DNA of 15,810 bases from Clostridia bacterium (GCA_012515255.1 JAAYYR010000106.1:1-15810), one strand, 5' to 3'. Positions 4,241-12,273 are shown, counted from the first letter of the stretch. Notes: generated by a model not told the origin, from the letters alone. A program made the numbers and translations.

Positions 4241-6172
4241 TTAGCCGCCCTTGCCGCAGAAGCGCCGCTCGCCCACACGTTGCGTCAGCTTATGCCCGTC
4301 CATATACTCAAGCAGCGCGAGGGTATACTTGCGATTGGTGCCGAGCAGCTCGCGGATATCGCCCGCGGCAAAGCCGGCCTCGCTCTCCTCAGCCTTTAGT
4401 CTGCGCCAGGCCTCGCGCGGCGCCTCGCCGCTGAAATAGAATTCGCCTGCTTTGATCAGCGACCCCTGCTCCAGCAGATATTGCAATAGCTCCTCCGCCT
4501 CTTTGGCCGCAATGCGCAGCCCCGCGGTCAGCTCGCCCCAAGCCGGCGGGGCAAAAAGCCGCTCCTCATAGGCGCGCAGCAATTGCTCGGCCTGCTCTTG
4601 CTGTGGTTTGCTCAGCCGCGGCGTGAAATCGGCCAGCGCCAGCAGCGCGCCGTCTCCGGCCAGCTTGATCTGCTCCCGCCATAGCTCGAGCAGGGCGCTC
4701 ATTTGCTTGACCGTAAATCCGGCGAAAAATTTTCCCCGCAGCTCAGGGAGGGGATAGCCGGCGCGCAGCGGATGACTGCCGTGGAAATCCGCCAGCCATT
4801 GGCGCAGCCGCGCCAGCTTTTGCTCGACCAGCTCCGCCGACAGCCATTGCTCCTCGGCGTCGACGCGCAGCGTCATCAGGCGCCCGTCCGCGCTCAATTC
4901 AGCGAGTTGAATCGCAATCTCCGCCGCGGGCAACTGCGCCGCTGCGGCGGCAGCCGCTAAATTAAGCGGCTTAGCCTCGCGGTATAAGATATCGGCCAGC
5001 AGATCGCCGCCGCTGCCTTGAATGCGGGCCGTAAGGGCGGCAATCACCTCCGGATGATAGCGCTTATGGCGCGGCGGCCGCGGATCGAGCACAGTGGCCC
5101 CGCCCAGGGTATGCATGGGCGAATAAGAGCGCAGCACCAGCTTATCGCCGTTTAAGGGCGGCAAGGGCGTTTCCAGCTCCAGTTGTGCAAAACAGCTCAT
5201 GCCGGGGAGCAATTCCTCGCGGTCAAGGAGATTGACGCGCGCCAATGCCTCTGAGGTGCCATGATGCACGCGCAAACGCGAGCGCTGGCCCAGCGGCTTC
5301 ACCGTTTCCAAAAGCCTCAGCTCTATATCGAGGCGATGACTTTCGCGCAAAAGCCCCGGCTCGGCCAGCCAACCGCCGCGCGGCGATAAAGCGGCCTCCA
5401 CGCCGGAGAGATTGACCGCTGTGCGCTGCCCGGCCACTGCTTCGGCTACTTTCTCATTATGCACCTGCAGGCTGCGGATGCGCGCCTCACGCCCGGCGGG
5501 CCACAGCTCCACCTTTTGCCCCTCGCGCAAGCTGCCGCTCCATAGCGTGCCTGTGACTACAGTGCCGAAGCCTGTCTTGCTGAAAACACGGTCTATGGGC
5601 AGCCGCGCATGGCCGGAAAGCGGCTTGGCGGCCACAGTGGCGGCGATGCGCGTCAGCGCCTGCTTCAGCTCTTCCATGCCCTGTCCCGTATAAGCGGAGG
5701 TGATGATGATCGGCGCATCTTTTAAGCTCGTATTGGCCAGCAGCTCCGTCACCTGCTCATGGATCAGTTCCAGCCATTCCTCGTCCACCAGATCCGCCTT
5801 GGTGATCACGGCGACGCCTTTGGTGACGCCCAGCAGATGGAGGATATGCAAATGCTCCTCTGTTTGCGGCATCACACCCTCGTCGGCGGCGATTACGAGC
5901 ATCACCATATCGATGCCGGCCACGCCGGCCAGCATATTTTTGATAAAGCGCTCATGCCCCGGCACATCGATCAGCCCCAGGCGCAGGCCGCCCGGCAGGG
6001 CGAGCGGCACAAAACCCGGCACTATGGTCATGCCGCGCTTTTTTTCTTCCGGCAGGCGGTCGGTGTTGATGCCGGTCAAAACGGCGGTCAGTTCGGTTTT
6101 GCCATGATCGACATGCCCGGCCGTGCCGACGATGATATGCGTATTGTCTGCCAAATGCATGCTGTCCGCCAT
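4241..6172 (-). CDS. selB: Selenocysteine-specific elongation factor SelB
   Basis: GTPase that binds Sec-tRNA-Sec and, through its C-terminal winged helices, the mRNA SECIS hairpin, delivering selenocysteine at UGA codons. Length is 643 aa, close to the family's usual 610-640. P-loop GHVDHGKT at 19-26, switch region with DRLPEEKKRGMTI, DVPGH at 69-73, and TKAD at 124-127. EF-Tu-like domains II-III follow (PIDRVFSKTGFGTVVTGTL). The last third is the winged-helix array, ending in a module with LGTNRKYTLALLEYMD and TQRVGERRFC, as in known SelB C-termini. The start is fixed by GAGGAGGA 6-7 nt before the ATG. It is second in the selA-selB operon, 118 nt after selA. Confidence 0.97.
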   Translation of the reverse strand: MADSMHLADNTHIIVGTAGHVDHGKTELTAVLTGINTDRLPEEKKRGMTIVPGFVPLALPGGLRLGLIDVPGHERFIKNMLAGVAGIDMVMLVIAADEGVMPQTEEHLHILHLLGVTKGVAVITKADLVDEEWLELIHEQVTELLANTSLKDAPIIITSAYTGQGMEELKQALTRIAATVAAKPLSGHARLPIDRVFSKTGFGTVVTGTLWSGSLREGQKVELWPAGREARIRSLQVHNEKVAEAVAGQRTAVNLSGVEAALSPRGGWLAEPGLLRESHRLDIELRLLETVKPLGQRSRLRVHHGTSEALARVNLLDREELLPGMSCFAQLELETPLPPLNGDKLVLRSYSPMHTLGGATVLDPRPPRHKRYHPEVIAALTARIQGSGGDLLADILYREAKPLNLAAAAAAAQLPAAEIAIQLAELSADGRLMTLRVDAEEQWLSAELVEQKLARLRQWLADFHGSHPLRAGYPLPELRGKFFAGFTVKQMSALLELWREQIKLAGDGALLALADFTPRLSKPQQEQAEQLLRAYEERLFAPPAWGELTAGLRIAAKEAEELLQYLLEQGSLIKAGEFYFSGEAPREAWRRLKAEESEAGFAAGDIRELLGTNRKYTLALLEYMDGHKLTQRVGERRFCGKGG

Positions 6173-6206
6173 GAGGCTTCCTCCTCTTTTCTTTGATCTG
6201 CCGCGG

Positions 6207-6222
6207 CGGGGATGTATCCCCG
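6207..6222 (-). other. Hairpin in the selA-selB spacer
   Basis: CGGGGA-TGTA-TCCCCG, a 6-bp perfect stem about 35 nt upstream of the selB start. There is no T-tract. It could influence RNA stability or selB translation; no function is shown by the sequence. Confidence 0.4.
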
Positions 6223-6290
6223 ATACAAATCAGACGGCCTGTTTAAGCCGCGCCAGGCGGCTACATCAACGCTTAATACGGCCGGGGCGC

Positions 6291-7697
6291 TTATTTTCGC
6301 GCCGCAGCGCAGTATCTGGCGATCAGGGCGGCTGCCGTCGCCAGATCAGCGTCGCTCATGGTGCGCGGATCAAGCATCAGCTTATCCTCGCGGATATAGG
6401 CCATCAGCGGCGGATCACCGCGGCGCAGGGCAGCCATCAGCCGCTGCGCCTTGAGATGCGGCGAGACGACTTCCAGCAAATAGGCCGGCAATTCTACGCC
6501 GGGCAGGGAGCCGCCGCCGGTTTCGGAATTGCCGCGTACGACTTCCACAGAAAAGAGCTGCTGCTTGGGGTCTTGCCGGCGCAATAGCGCGGCCAAAAGC
6601 TCGGCCCGCTCAGCCAACTGGGGCAGGGGCGCCGTAAGCATGGCCACGGTGGGAATCAATTGCTCCGCCTCGCCGCGGCGGTAAATATGCAGCGTGGCCT
6701 CAAGAGCCGCGATCGTAAATTTATCCACGCGCAAGGCGCGGATCAGGGGGTTTTTCTTGATTTTCTCAATATAGCGGCGGCGGCCGAGAATAAGGCCTGC
6801 CTGCGGCCCGCCCAGCAGCTTGTCCCCGGAGCAGGTGACAATATCCGCGCCGGAGCCGACCACGTCGGCGACAAGCGGCTCCTCGCCGATATGCCGCGCC
6901 GCGAGGGGAAAGATGCAGCCGGCGCCCAGATCATCCATCATCGGGATGCCGTGATCGCGGGCCAGCGCCGCCAAATCAGTGGTCTTGACCGCCTCATGAA
7001 AACCGGTGATGCGGAAATTGCTGGGATGCACCTGCATAATCATTTTCGTGCGATCACCGATCGCCTCCGCGTAATCACTGAGCCGGGTGCGGTTGGTCGT
7101 GCCGACCTCCACGAGGCGCACGCCGCTCTTTTTCATGATATCGGGAATGCGGAAGCTGTCGCCGATCTCCACCAACTGGCCGCGGGAGACAATAGCCTCG
7201 CCGCGCTTGGCCAGGGTATCCAGCACCAGCAGCACTGCCGCTGCATTATTATTGACGACCAGCGCGTCCTCAGCGCCGGTGATATCCTTTAATAGCTGCA
7301 CCACATGGCTGTAGCGGCTGCCTCTTTTGCCCGTTTCCAGCGCCAGCTCCAGATTGCAGTAGCCGCGGGCAATATCGCCCACCGCCGCCACAGCTTCCGC
7401 GGCCAAGGGCGCGCGGCCAAGATTGGTATGCAGCACCACGCCGGTGGCATTGATCACCGCTTTCAGCGAGGGCCGGACTTTGGCGCGGTAGATATCCCGG
7501 GTCAGCGTCAGCGCCTGCGCGAATAATAGTCCCCGGTCGCTGATCAGCGGCTGGCCGCCTTTGTGCAGCTCTGTTAGCGATTCGCGCAGCCGCTCCACCG
7601 CCTCTTTGGCGCTTTCGGCCAAAAGCGGCTGATTCAGCCCCTCTTTTTCCAGGGCAAGCAATATTTTATCTACCTTGGGCAGCATTGACAGATCCAT
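6291..7697 (-). CDS. selA: L-seryl-tRNA(Sec) selenium transferase
   Basis: PLP-dependent decameric enzyme that converts Ser-tRNA-Sec to Sec-tRNA-Sec using selenophosphate from SelD. Its 468 aa match the usual size. The N-terminal tRNA-binding region starts LPKVDKILLALEKEG. Core motifs: INATGVVLHTNLGRAPL (82-98), ETGKRGSRY (121-129), VVNNNAAAVLL (147-157), HPSNFRITGF, MMDDLGAG (253-260), and SGDKLLGGPQAG with the PLP-binding Lys at 293. The ATG lies 5 nt after AAGGAGG. It is first gene of the selA-selB operon, with its own promoter. selD is not in this window, so selenophosphate supply must be encoded elsewhere. Confidence 0.97.
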   Translation of the reverse strand: MDLSMLPKVDKILLALEKEGLNQPLLAESAKEAVERLRESLTELHKGGQPLISDRGLLFAQALTLTRDIYRAKVRPSLKAVINATGVVLHTNLGRAPLAAEAVAAVGDIARGYCNLELALETGKRGSRYSHVVQLLKDITGAEDALVVNNNAAAVLLVLDTLAKRGEAIVSRGQLVEIGDSFRIPDIMKKSGVRLVEVGTTNRTRLSDYAEAIGDRTKMIMQVHPSNFRITGFHEAVKTTDLAALARDHGIPMMDDLGAGCIFPLAARHIGEEPLVADVVGSGADIVTCSGDKLLGGPQAGLILGRRRYIEKIKKNPLIRALRVDKFTIAALEATLHIYRRGEAEQLIPTVAMLTAPLPQLAERAELLAALLRRQDPKQQLFSVEVVRGNSETGGGSLPGVELPAYLLEVVSPHLKAQRLMAALRRGDPPLMAYIREDKLMLDPRTMSDADLATAAALIARYCAAARK

Positions 7698-7729
7698 GTT
7701 TTCCTCCTTGAGGCTATGGTTTGCGCCTT

Positions 7730-7760
7730 ATTATATCATATCATCCCTTGGATTACCAAG
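7730..7760 (-). promoter_or_regulatory. Promoter of selA-selB with overlapping palindrome
   Basis: On the minus strand, -35 TTGGTA (7754-7759, 4/6), 18-bp spacer, consensus -10 TATAAT (7730-7735). A perfect inverted repeat CTTGG-ATTA-CCAAG (7747-7760) covers the -35, so a repressor or other factor could bind there. Confidence 0.65.
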
Positions 7761-7830
7761 ACTTTTAGCCATGCGGCGGTATACAGCCGGCCCTGCCTGG
7801 CGCGCCGCCGCCAGCAGGCCGGGCGGCAGA

Positions 7831-7863
7831 AAACCCCGGATGCCTGGTAGCTGTCCGGGGTTT
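7831..7863 (-). terminator. Terminator of the protease/two-component operon
   Basis: AAACCCCGGA (7831-7840) pairs with TCCGGGGTTT (7854-7863): a 10-bp stem with a 13-nt loop. On the minus strand TTTTC follows. It begins 23 nt beyond the kinase stop codon. Confidence 0.85.
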
Positions 7864-7886
7864 GTGGCAATGAGCGCTTGGGGCGC

Positions 7887-9518
7887 CTAGATGAGCGTCG
7901 CCGGGTCGGCGGGCGCGATTTTCAGCTCAAACCAAAATGTACTGCCCTCGCCGACTTTGGAGCGGACGCCATAGCGCGCGCCATGCTGACGCAGGATGCC
8001 CGCGACAATGGAAAGACCCAGCCCGCTGCCGCTATGCCCGGCCGGCGAAGGGCCGGTGCGGTAGTAGCGCTCCCAGATATGCGGCAAATCCTCGGGCGCG
8101 ATGCCGCAGCCATGGTCGCCGACCTCGAGCCGCATCATGTCACCCTCAAGGCTTTGGCGCACTATGATCAGCTTATCCGGGCCGATATGCGATAAGGCAT
8201 TATTGAGCATATTGCCCACCGCTTGCAGCAGGCGGCCCTCGTCGCCGCTGATCCAGGCCTCAGGAAGGGCGTCCAGCCGGATATGATAGCCCTGAGGCTC
8301 GATCAGATGATTATAATTGCTGATAAAACCCGTCAGGGATTCGCTGAAATCAAAGATGCGCACATGCAGCTTGCTCACGCCGGCGCTGATGCGGGAGACG
8401 TCGAGGATATCATTGACCAGGCCGCGCAGGCGGTCAACTTCGCCCACAATCACATCGACGCTTTCGCGGTGATCCTCGGCCGGGAAATCGCGCATATATT
8501 CCGCATAGCCCGCGATCATGGTCAGCGGCGTGCGGATATCATGGCTGATGTTGGCGATCAGCTCTTTTTGCAGCGTATCGGTGCGGGAAAGCTCGGCGGC
8601 GGCATAATTCAGGGTCTGGGCCAGCTCGCTGATCTCGGGATAGCTGCCGGCCGGGAAATTGCCGGTGAGATCGCCGGCGGCCAGGCGCTTGGCAGCGGCA
8701 TTGAGGCGGCTGATCGGCCGGGACAGGCGGCGGGCGATCAGCAGGCTGATCACCAAGGCCATGACCACAAGCAGGGCAGTGGTGATAATCAGCTGGATGC
8801 GCAGCGTGGCGACTGTCGCGGTCACAGGGGTGATGCTGGAATTGAGCAGCAGAAAATAGGTGTCGCCGGCTTCATTCTTCGTCAGCCTGGCATAGACAAG
8901 GCTCTTGGAGAGGCCTTCGTCTTTGGTCATGGCGAACTGAGGCAAGGCCTGATCGCCCGCCTCATAAGCGCCGAAGCGCACCCGGGTAAAAATCTCCATG
9001 AAGCCGTCGTTTTCCGCTGCCTTGGCCTCGCGGTAAAAACGGGCGATCTCCTGATCATCCACATGATGGATAATGCAGTCGCCCAGCAGATCGGCTGAGG
9101 CGGCCTCCTGCGCGCCGTAAACAAGGCCGGCCTCGCTTTCCAGGGCATAGACGCGGATGCAAAGATTGAAATGAACCGCCACATTATTGACATAATCCCT
9201 CAAGTCTTCGCGGTTGATATTTAAGGCAATCGCGCTATAGGCAGCCTCGATTTGCTGCTTTTTGACCCGCTCATAAAAAGTATCTAAATAGACAATTTGG
9301 AACAGCCATAAAAAGACGACCATAATGAGGGTGAAAATAAGGAAATAGATAAAGATGCGCCAACGCAGCGTCAGGGGCGGCCCTGCATGGCGTTCGAGCC
9401 GCAAGCGGCGGCGCAGCCGATTGAGCCGGCCCGGCCCGCAATCATCAGGCAATGGCGGCGTAGCCGGCTGATCCGGTTCCTCTGCCGCGATATACGCGCT
9501 TTTTGTTGCTTCTGTCAT
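7887..9518 (-). CDS. HAMP-domain sensor histidine kinase
   Basis: Membrane sensor kinase of 543 aa that should phosphorylate the response regulator encoded just upstream. Order: Pro-rich and Arg-rich cytoplasmic N-terminus (1-52), TM1 about 54-78, extracytoplasmic sensor about 79-238, TM2 about 241-262, HAMP about 262-315, HisKA with phospho-acceptor His326 (NISHDIRTPL), HATPase with N-box GNMLNNALSH (435-444), G1 box GDHGCG (467-472), GSGLGLSIV (497-505). The ATG at 9518 follows AAAGGAG by 5-6 nt. An in-frame ATG 30 nt upstream (9548) has no ribosome site and is rejected. The gene is third in a protease-regulator-kinase operon and ends at a strong terminator. The sensor region contains Cys120 and Cys148, which could pair; no known ligand domain is recognised. 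Confidence 0.95.
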   Translation of the reverse strand: MTEATKSAYIAAEEPDQPATPPLPDDCGPGRLNRLRRRLRLERHAGPPLTLRWRIFIYFLIFTLIMVVFLWLFQIVYLDTFYERVKKQQIEAAYSAIALNINREDLRDYVNNVAVHFNLCIRVYALESEAGLVYGAQEAASADLLGDCIIHHVDDQEIARFYREAKAAENDGFMEIFTRVRFGAYEAGDQALPQFAMTKDEGLSKSLVYARLTKNEAGDTYFLLLNSSITPVTATVATLRIQLIITTALLVVMALVISLLIARRLSRPISRLNAAAKRLAAGDLTGNFPAGSYPEISELAQTLNYAAAELSRTDTLQKELIANISHDIRTPLTMIAGYAEYMRDFPAEDHRESVDVIVGEVDRLRGLVNDILDVSRISAGVSKLHVRIFDFSESLTGFISNYNHLIEPQGYHIRLDALPEAWISGDEGRLLQAVGNMLNNALSHIGPDKLIIVRQSLEGDMMRLEVGDHGCGIAPEDLPHIWERYYRTGPSPAGHSGSGLGLSIVAGILRQHGARYGVRSKVGEGSTFWFELKIAPADPATLI

Positions 9519-9564
9519 GCTTGCTCCTTTAGTCCTGGGGTTTGCCATCAGCTGCCGCTGATTG

Positions 9565-9633
9565 CGCCATCCCGACCGGCTCTACTTCCGCCATCCCGAC
9601 CGGCCCTACTTCCGCTATCCCGGCCGGCTATAC
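9565..9633. repeat. 24-bp tandem repeat, 2.9 units
   Basis: Units 9565-9588 and 9589-9612 differ at one base (CGCCATCCCGACCGGC plus T/C plus CTACTTC). The third, partial unit (9613-9633) is more diverged. It occupies most of the 133-bp gap between the regulator stop and the kinase start. Period 24 keeps a reading frame open on the minus strand (MAEV-x-PVG per unit) that ends in TAA at the kinase ribosome site, but that frame has no ribosome site of its own. Confidence 0.88.
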
Positions 9634-9651
9634 CGCCCCTGAACGCCTTGT

Positions 9652-10350
9652 TCAGCCCTCAAAGCGGTAGCCCACGCCGCGGATGGTAACCACATAATCG
9701 CGATAAGGCCCCAAGGCAAGCCGCAGCAGCTTGATATGCGTATCCAATGTGCGGTCGTCGCCGAAATAATCATAGCCCCAGACCTGGCTGATCAACTGCT
9801 CGCGCGTCAGCGCCCGCCCGCGGTTTTTCGCCAGATAAGTCAGCAGGTCATACACCTTGGGCGAAAGCTCATTGCGCTCGCCGTCGATAAAGACCAGCCG
9901 CGCCGCATAATCGATCACAAGGCCGCCGAACTGGTCCTGGTCATGGTCCTCCTCGCGGCGCTGGCTGCGCGAGAGGATGGCGTTAACGCGCAGCATCAGC
10001 TCGCGCGGGGAAAAGGGCTTGACCAGATAATCGTCAACGCCCAACTCAAACCCGTGGATTTTATCGTATTCCTCACCGCGCGCCGAGAGCATCAGCACCG
10101 GGGTCTGCTTAACGCGGCGCAATTCGCGGCAGACGGCAAAGCCGTCCAGCTCCGGCATCATGATATCAAGCACGATCAGGTCAAAATCCTCGTCCCTGGC
10201 CTTCTCCAGGGCTTCCATGCCGTCCGCCGCTTCCTCCACGCCATAGCCCTCAAATTCCGCGTATTTGCGGATCAGGGCGCGGATTTTGGCCTCGTCGTCG
10301 ACAATGAGCAGCCGCCCTTTGCCCGGATTATGATTTATTTCCGCATTCAT
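9652..10350 (-). CDS. OmpR/PhoB-family response regulator
   Basis: Two-domain DNA-binding response regulator of 232 aa. Receiver domain: acidic pair Asp18-Asp19, phospho-acceptor Asp62 (VLDIMMPELDG), Ser89 and Lys111 (YLVKPFSPREL). C-terminal winged helix: LSPKVYDLLTYLAKNRGRALTREQL, VWGYDYFGDDRTLDTHIKLLR, then the wing VVTIRGVGYRFEG. Two in-frame ATGs exist. The one at 10356 lies only 1 nt after AAAGGAG, whereas that at 10350 is 7 nt away and is chosen. It lies 77 nt after the HtrA-like gene and 133 nt before the cognate kinase. By analogy with CssRS or CiaRH systems it likely controls the upstream protease gene; that is inference from gene order. Confidence 0.95.
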   Translation of the reverse strand: MNAEINHNPGKGRLLIVDDEAKIRALIRKYAEFEGYGVEEAADGMEALEKARDEDFDLIVLDIMMPELDGFAVCRELRRVKQTPVLMLSARGEEYDKIHGFELGVDDYLVKPFSPRELMLRVNAILSRSQRREEDHDQDQFGGLVIDYAARLVFIDGERNELSPKVYDLLTYLAKNRGRALTREQLISQVWGYDYFGDDRTLDTHIKLLRLALGPYRDYVVTIRGVGYRFEG

Positions 10351-10427
10351 CTGCATACTCCTTTGCTTGCGTATTTTTTGCCGTTCCCGGCTGCGCCTGC
10401 CTGTCCCGCTCCCGGCCGTTTATAGCG

Positions 10428-11963
10428 CTATTTGGCCGCGATGGCCTGGCCGCCGGAACTATTCGGCACCTTGCCGTAGAGGGTGATAGTCATTTCCTTG
10501 ATTTTGCCGTTGCGGGAGATTACTATTTCGATTATATCATCCGCCTGATGGCCGGAGATGATATCCACCACCTGCTGCGCCTCGCTGACGGCCTCGCCGT
10601 CGATGCTGACGATGCGGTCACCGCTTTGCAGCCCGGCATACTCGGCATTGGAACCGGCCGTCACCTGCAGTATATAGCAGCCCAGCTCATCGACGCGATA
10701 GCTCGTCGCCGTGCGCTCGTCGCCGATGGTGAGCAGGGATACGCCAAGCGTGACGCCGCGGCTGGCGACATAGCCGTAATGGAGCAAATCCTCGATCACC
10801 GGTTTCAGGTCATTGATGGGCAGGGCAAAAGCCAGCCCCTCGACGCCGATATCGCTGGCCTTGGCATTGACCATGCCGATCAGCTCGCCCTGGGCGTTAA
10901 ACAGGCCGCCGCCGCTATTGCCGCTATTGATCGCCGCATCAGTTTGAATCACATTAAATGTGCGTTTCTGGGCGATGGTCACCTCGCGGTCCAGTGCGGA
11001 GATGATACCGCTGGTTACCGAGCCGCCGAGCTCGCCCAGGGGATTGCCGATCGCCACAACCCGGTCGCCCACAACCAGGTCGTCGGAGTTGCCCATCACG
11101 GCCACGGTCAAACCCTCGGCCTCGATTTTGAGAATCGCCGTATCGCTTTGCTGGTCGCCGGCCACGATAACCGCCGGGTAGATTTCGCCATTACGCAAAT
11201 TGACGGAGACGCTTTGCGTATCGGCGATCACATGATAGCAGGTAAGGATATAGCCGTTGTCGCTGATAATCACGCCGGAACCGGCCGCCGGAACCACATA
11301 TGAGGACGGGCCGCCAAAAAAATTCCAGCCATTGACCTCGGTTTCCGTATTGATCTCCACCACCGCATCAGCCGCCAGCCGGCTGACAGCCGCCACAGAA
11401 AGCTCATTGCCCTCCGTCACCTGCGACCGAGTATCCACGCTGCGATACAGCACAACGCCGCCTGTCTCCTCCAGCATGGCGGTAAAAGAATTTTCAATCC
11501 TGCTTTCCAGCCGTTCGGCGGCGAGCGCCGCGCCGATCAAGCCGCCGCCTACGCCGACCAGAACAAGGACGAGGACGCCAAAAGCGATGATTAGCGCCAG
11601 ATACTGCCCGCCCGCAGCATGGCTCTCGCGGCGTAACCGGCGTTTTTTTGCTTGCCCTGCTGCGCTTTGCTCCGCGCCCTGCGCTGCTGGCTGCGGCCCT
11701 GTCGCGCCTTGCTCCGCGCCCTGCGCTGCCGGCTGCTGCCCTGCTGCGCTTTGCTCTGCGCCCTGCGCTGCCGGCTGCTGCCCTGCTGCGCCTTGTTCCG
11801 CGCCCTGCGCTGCCGGCTGCTGCCCTACCACGCTTTGCTCTGCGCCCGGCGCTGCACCCTGCTGGCCTGCCACGCTTTGCTCCGCGTCCTGAGCTGCCGG
11901 CCGCTGCCCTGTCGCGCTTTGTGCCGACAATCTCCATTCCTGTTGATTTTTTTCTTCAGCCAT
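10428..11963 (-). CDS. htrA: HtrA/DegP-like membrane-anchored serine protease with N-terminal repeats
   Basis: Envelope quality-control protease of 511 aa. Residues 19-102 are six 14-residue repeats, consensus GQQPAAQGAEQSAA. A basic patch KKRRLRR (106-112) and one TM helix (about 121-148) give an N-in anchor, so the repeats should be cytoplasmic and the protease outside. Trypsin-like domain: His244 (TCYHVIAD), Asp274 (SDTAILKI), Ser350 (INSGNSGGGLF). One PDZ domain follows (about 398-498, with LGCYILQVTAGSNAEYAGLQSGDRIVSIDG). The triad is intact. The ATG lies 8 nt after AGGAGG. It heads the operon with the response regulator and kinase, an arrangement known for envelope-stress proteases. The Ala/Gln/Gly-rich repeat arm is not part of the usual family plan. 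Confidence 0.95.
   Translation of the reverse strand: MAEEKNQQEWRLSAQSATGQRPAAQDAEQSVAGQQGAAPGAEQSVVGQQPAAQGAEQGAAGQQPAAQGAEQSAAGQQPAAQGAEQGATGPQPAAQGAEQSAAGQAKKRRLRRESHAAGGQYLALIIAFGVLVLVLVGVGGGLIGAALAAERLESRIENSFTAMLEETGGVVLYRSVDTRSQVTEGNELSVAAVSRLAADAVVEINTETEVNGWNFFGGPSSYVVPAAGSGVIISDNGYILTCYHVIADTQSVSVNLRNGEIYPAVIVAGDQQSDTAILKIEAEGLTVAVMGNSDDLVVGDRVVAIGNPLGELGGSVTSGIISALDREVTIAQKRTFNVIQTDAAINSGNSGGGLFNAQGELIGMVNAKASDIGVEGLAFALPINDLKPVIEDLLHYGYVASRGVTLGVSLLTIGDERTATSYRVDELGCYILQVTAGSNAEYAGLQSGDRIVSIDGEAVSEAQQVVDIISGHQADDIIEIVISRNGKIKEMTITLYGKVPNSSGGQAIAAK
11658..11909. repeat. Six 42-bp coding repeats in htrA
   Basis: Six consecutive units of exactly 42 bp (boundaries 11658, 11700, 11742, 11784, 11826, 11868) encode the 14-residue repeats. 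The units nearest the membrane helix are the most alike and alternate between EQG and EQS forms, suggesting an 84-bp higher-order duplication. The two distal units are more diverged. Confidence 0.93.
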
Positions 11964-12273
11964 TTATTGATGCCTCCTATATTTCCCGCGGGCGAATGCC
12001 TTGTTCAGAAACTATGGCTGTAGCATAGCCCTGTTTTGTGACAAATATTTGAAGGGGCAAGAAATATCTGCTGAATTACCCGCTTTTTCTCATTTTGCGG
12101 GCTGAGATTTTGCTTATCCTGTCTAAAACAGGCGCTTTTGCCCTTGCCAAGGCCGGTCAAAGGAAATTATTCATGCTTCTTGCGCCGCGCGCCGCTTTCT
12201 TCTATAATTATATCATAATGGGAGCCGGATCGGGCGTATAAATCCAGCCCGCCGCCCCAAAGGAGGAACAAGC
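11964..12273. promoter_or_regulatory. Divergent htrA/thyA intergenic region
   Basis: A 310-bp control region. Visible elements: palindrome TTTGT-G-ACAAA (12035-12045), inverted repeat CTATG/CATAG (12012-12028), AAATAT twice 19 bp apart (12043 and 12062), hairpin CCCGC/GCGGG (12079-12101), hairpin CCTGT-CTAAA-ACAGG (12118-12132), and the thyA promoter. No clear htrA promoter meets consensus on both boxes; TATGCT (12022-12027, minus) is a candidate -10. No riboswitch is recognised. Confidence 0.5.
12180..12208 (+). promoter_or_regulatory. Promoter of thyA
   Basis: -35 TTGCGC (12180-12185, 3/6), 17-bp spacer, consensus -10 TATAAT (12203-12208). The leader to the ATG is about 60 nt and ends in AAAGGAGG 7-8 nt before the start. 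Confidence 0.6.

Noticed and set aside
8223..9098. 291-codon plus-strand frame opposite the histidine kinase
   Set aside because: A shadow of the kinase coding strand: repetitive Asp/Ala/Gly content, no recognisable domain, no ribosome site.
9565..9633. CRISPR array
   Set aside because: The 24-bp units are directly adjacent without spacers and there are no cas genes. It is a tandem repeat.
9628..9654. Read-through of the response regulator TGA as selenocysteine
   Set aside because: The regulator ends normally at VGYRFEG, as in its family. The frame reaches a TAG seven codons after the TGA, and no Cys is expected at that position in homologs.
10548..11303. 251-codon plus-strand frame opposite the HtrA-like gene
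   Set aside because: Antisense shadow of the protease and PDZ domains. The minus-strand gene has an intact triad and ribosome site.
11494..12028. Repetitive Ala/Arg/Cys-rich frames over the htrA repeat block
   Set aside because: The 42-bp repeat keeps all frames open because its period is a multiple of three. Only the HtrA frame joins a real start, membrane helix and domain.
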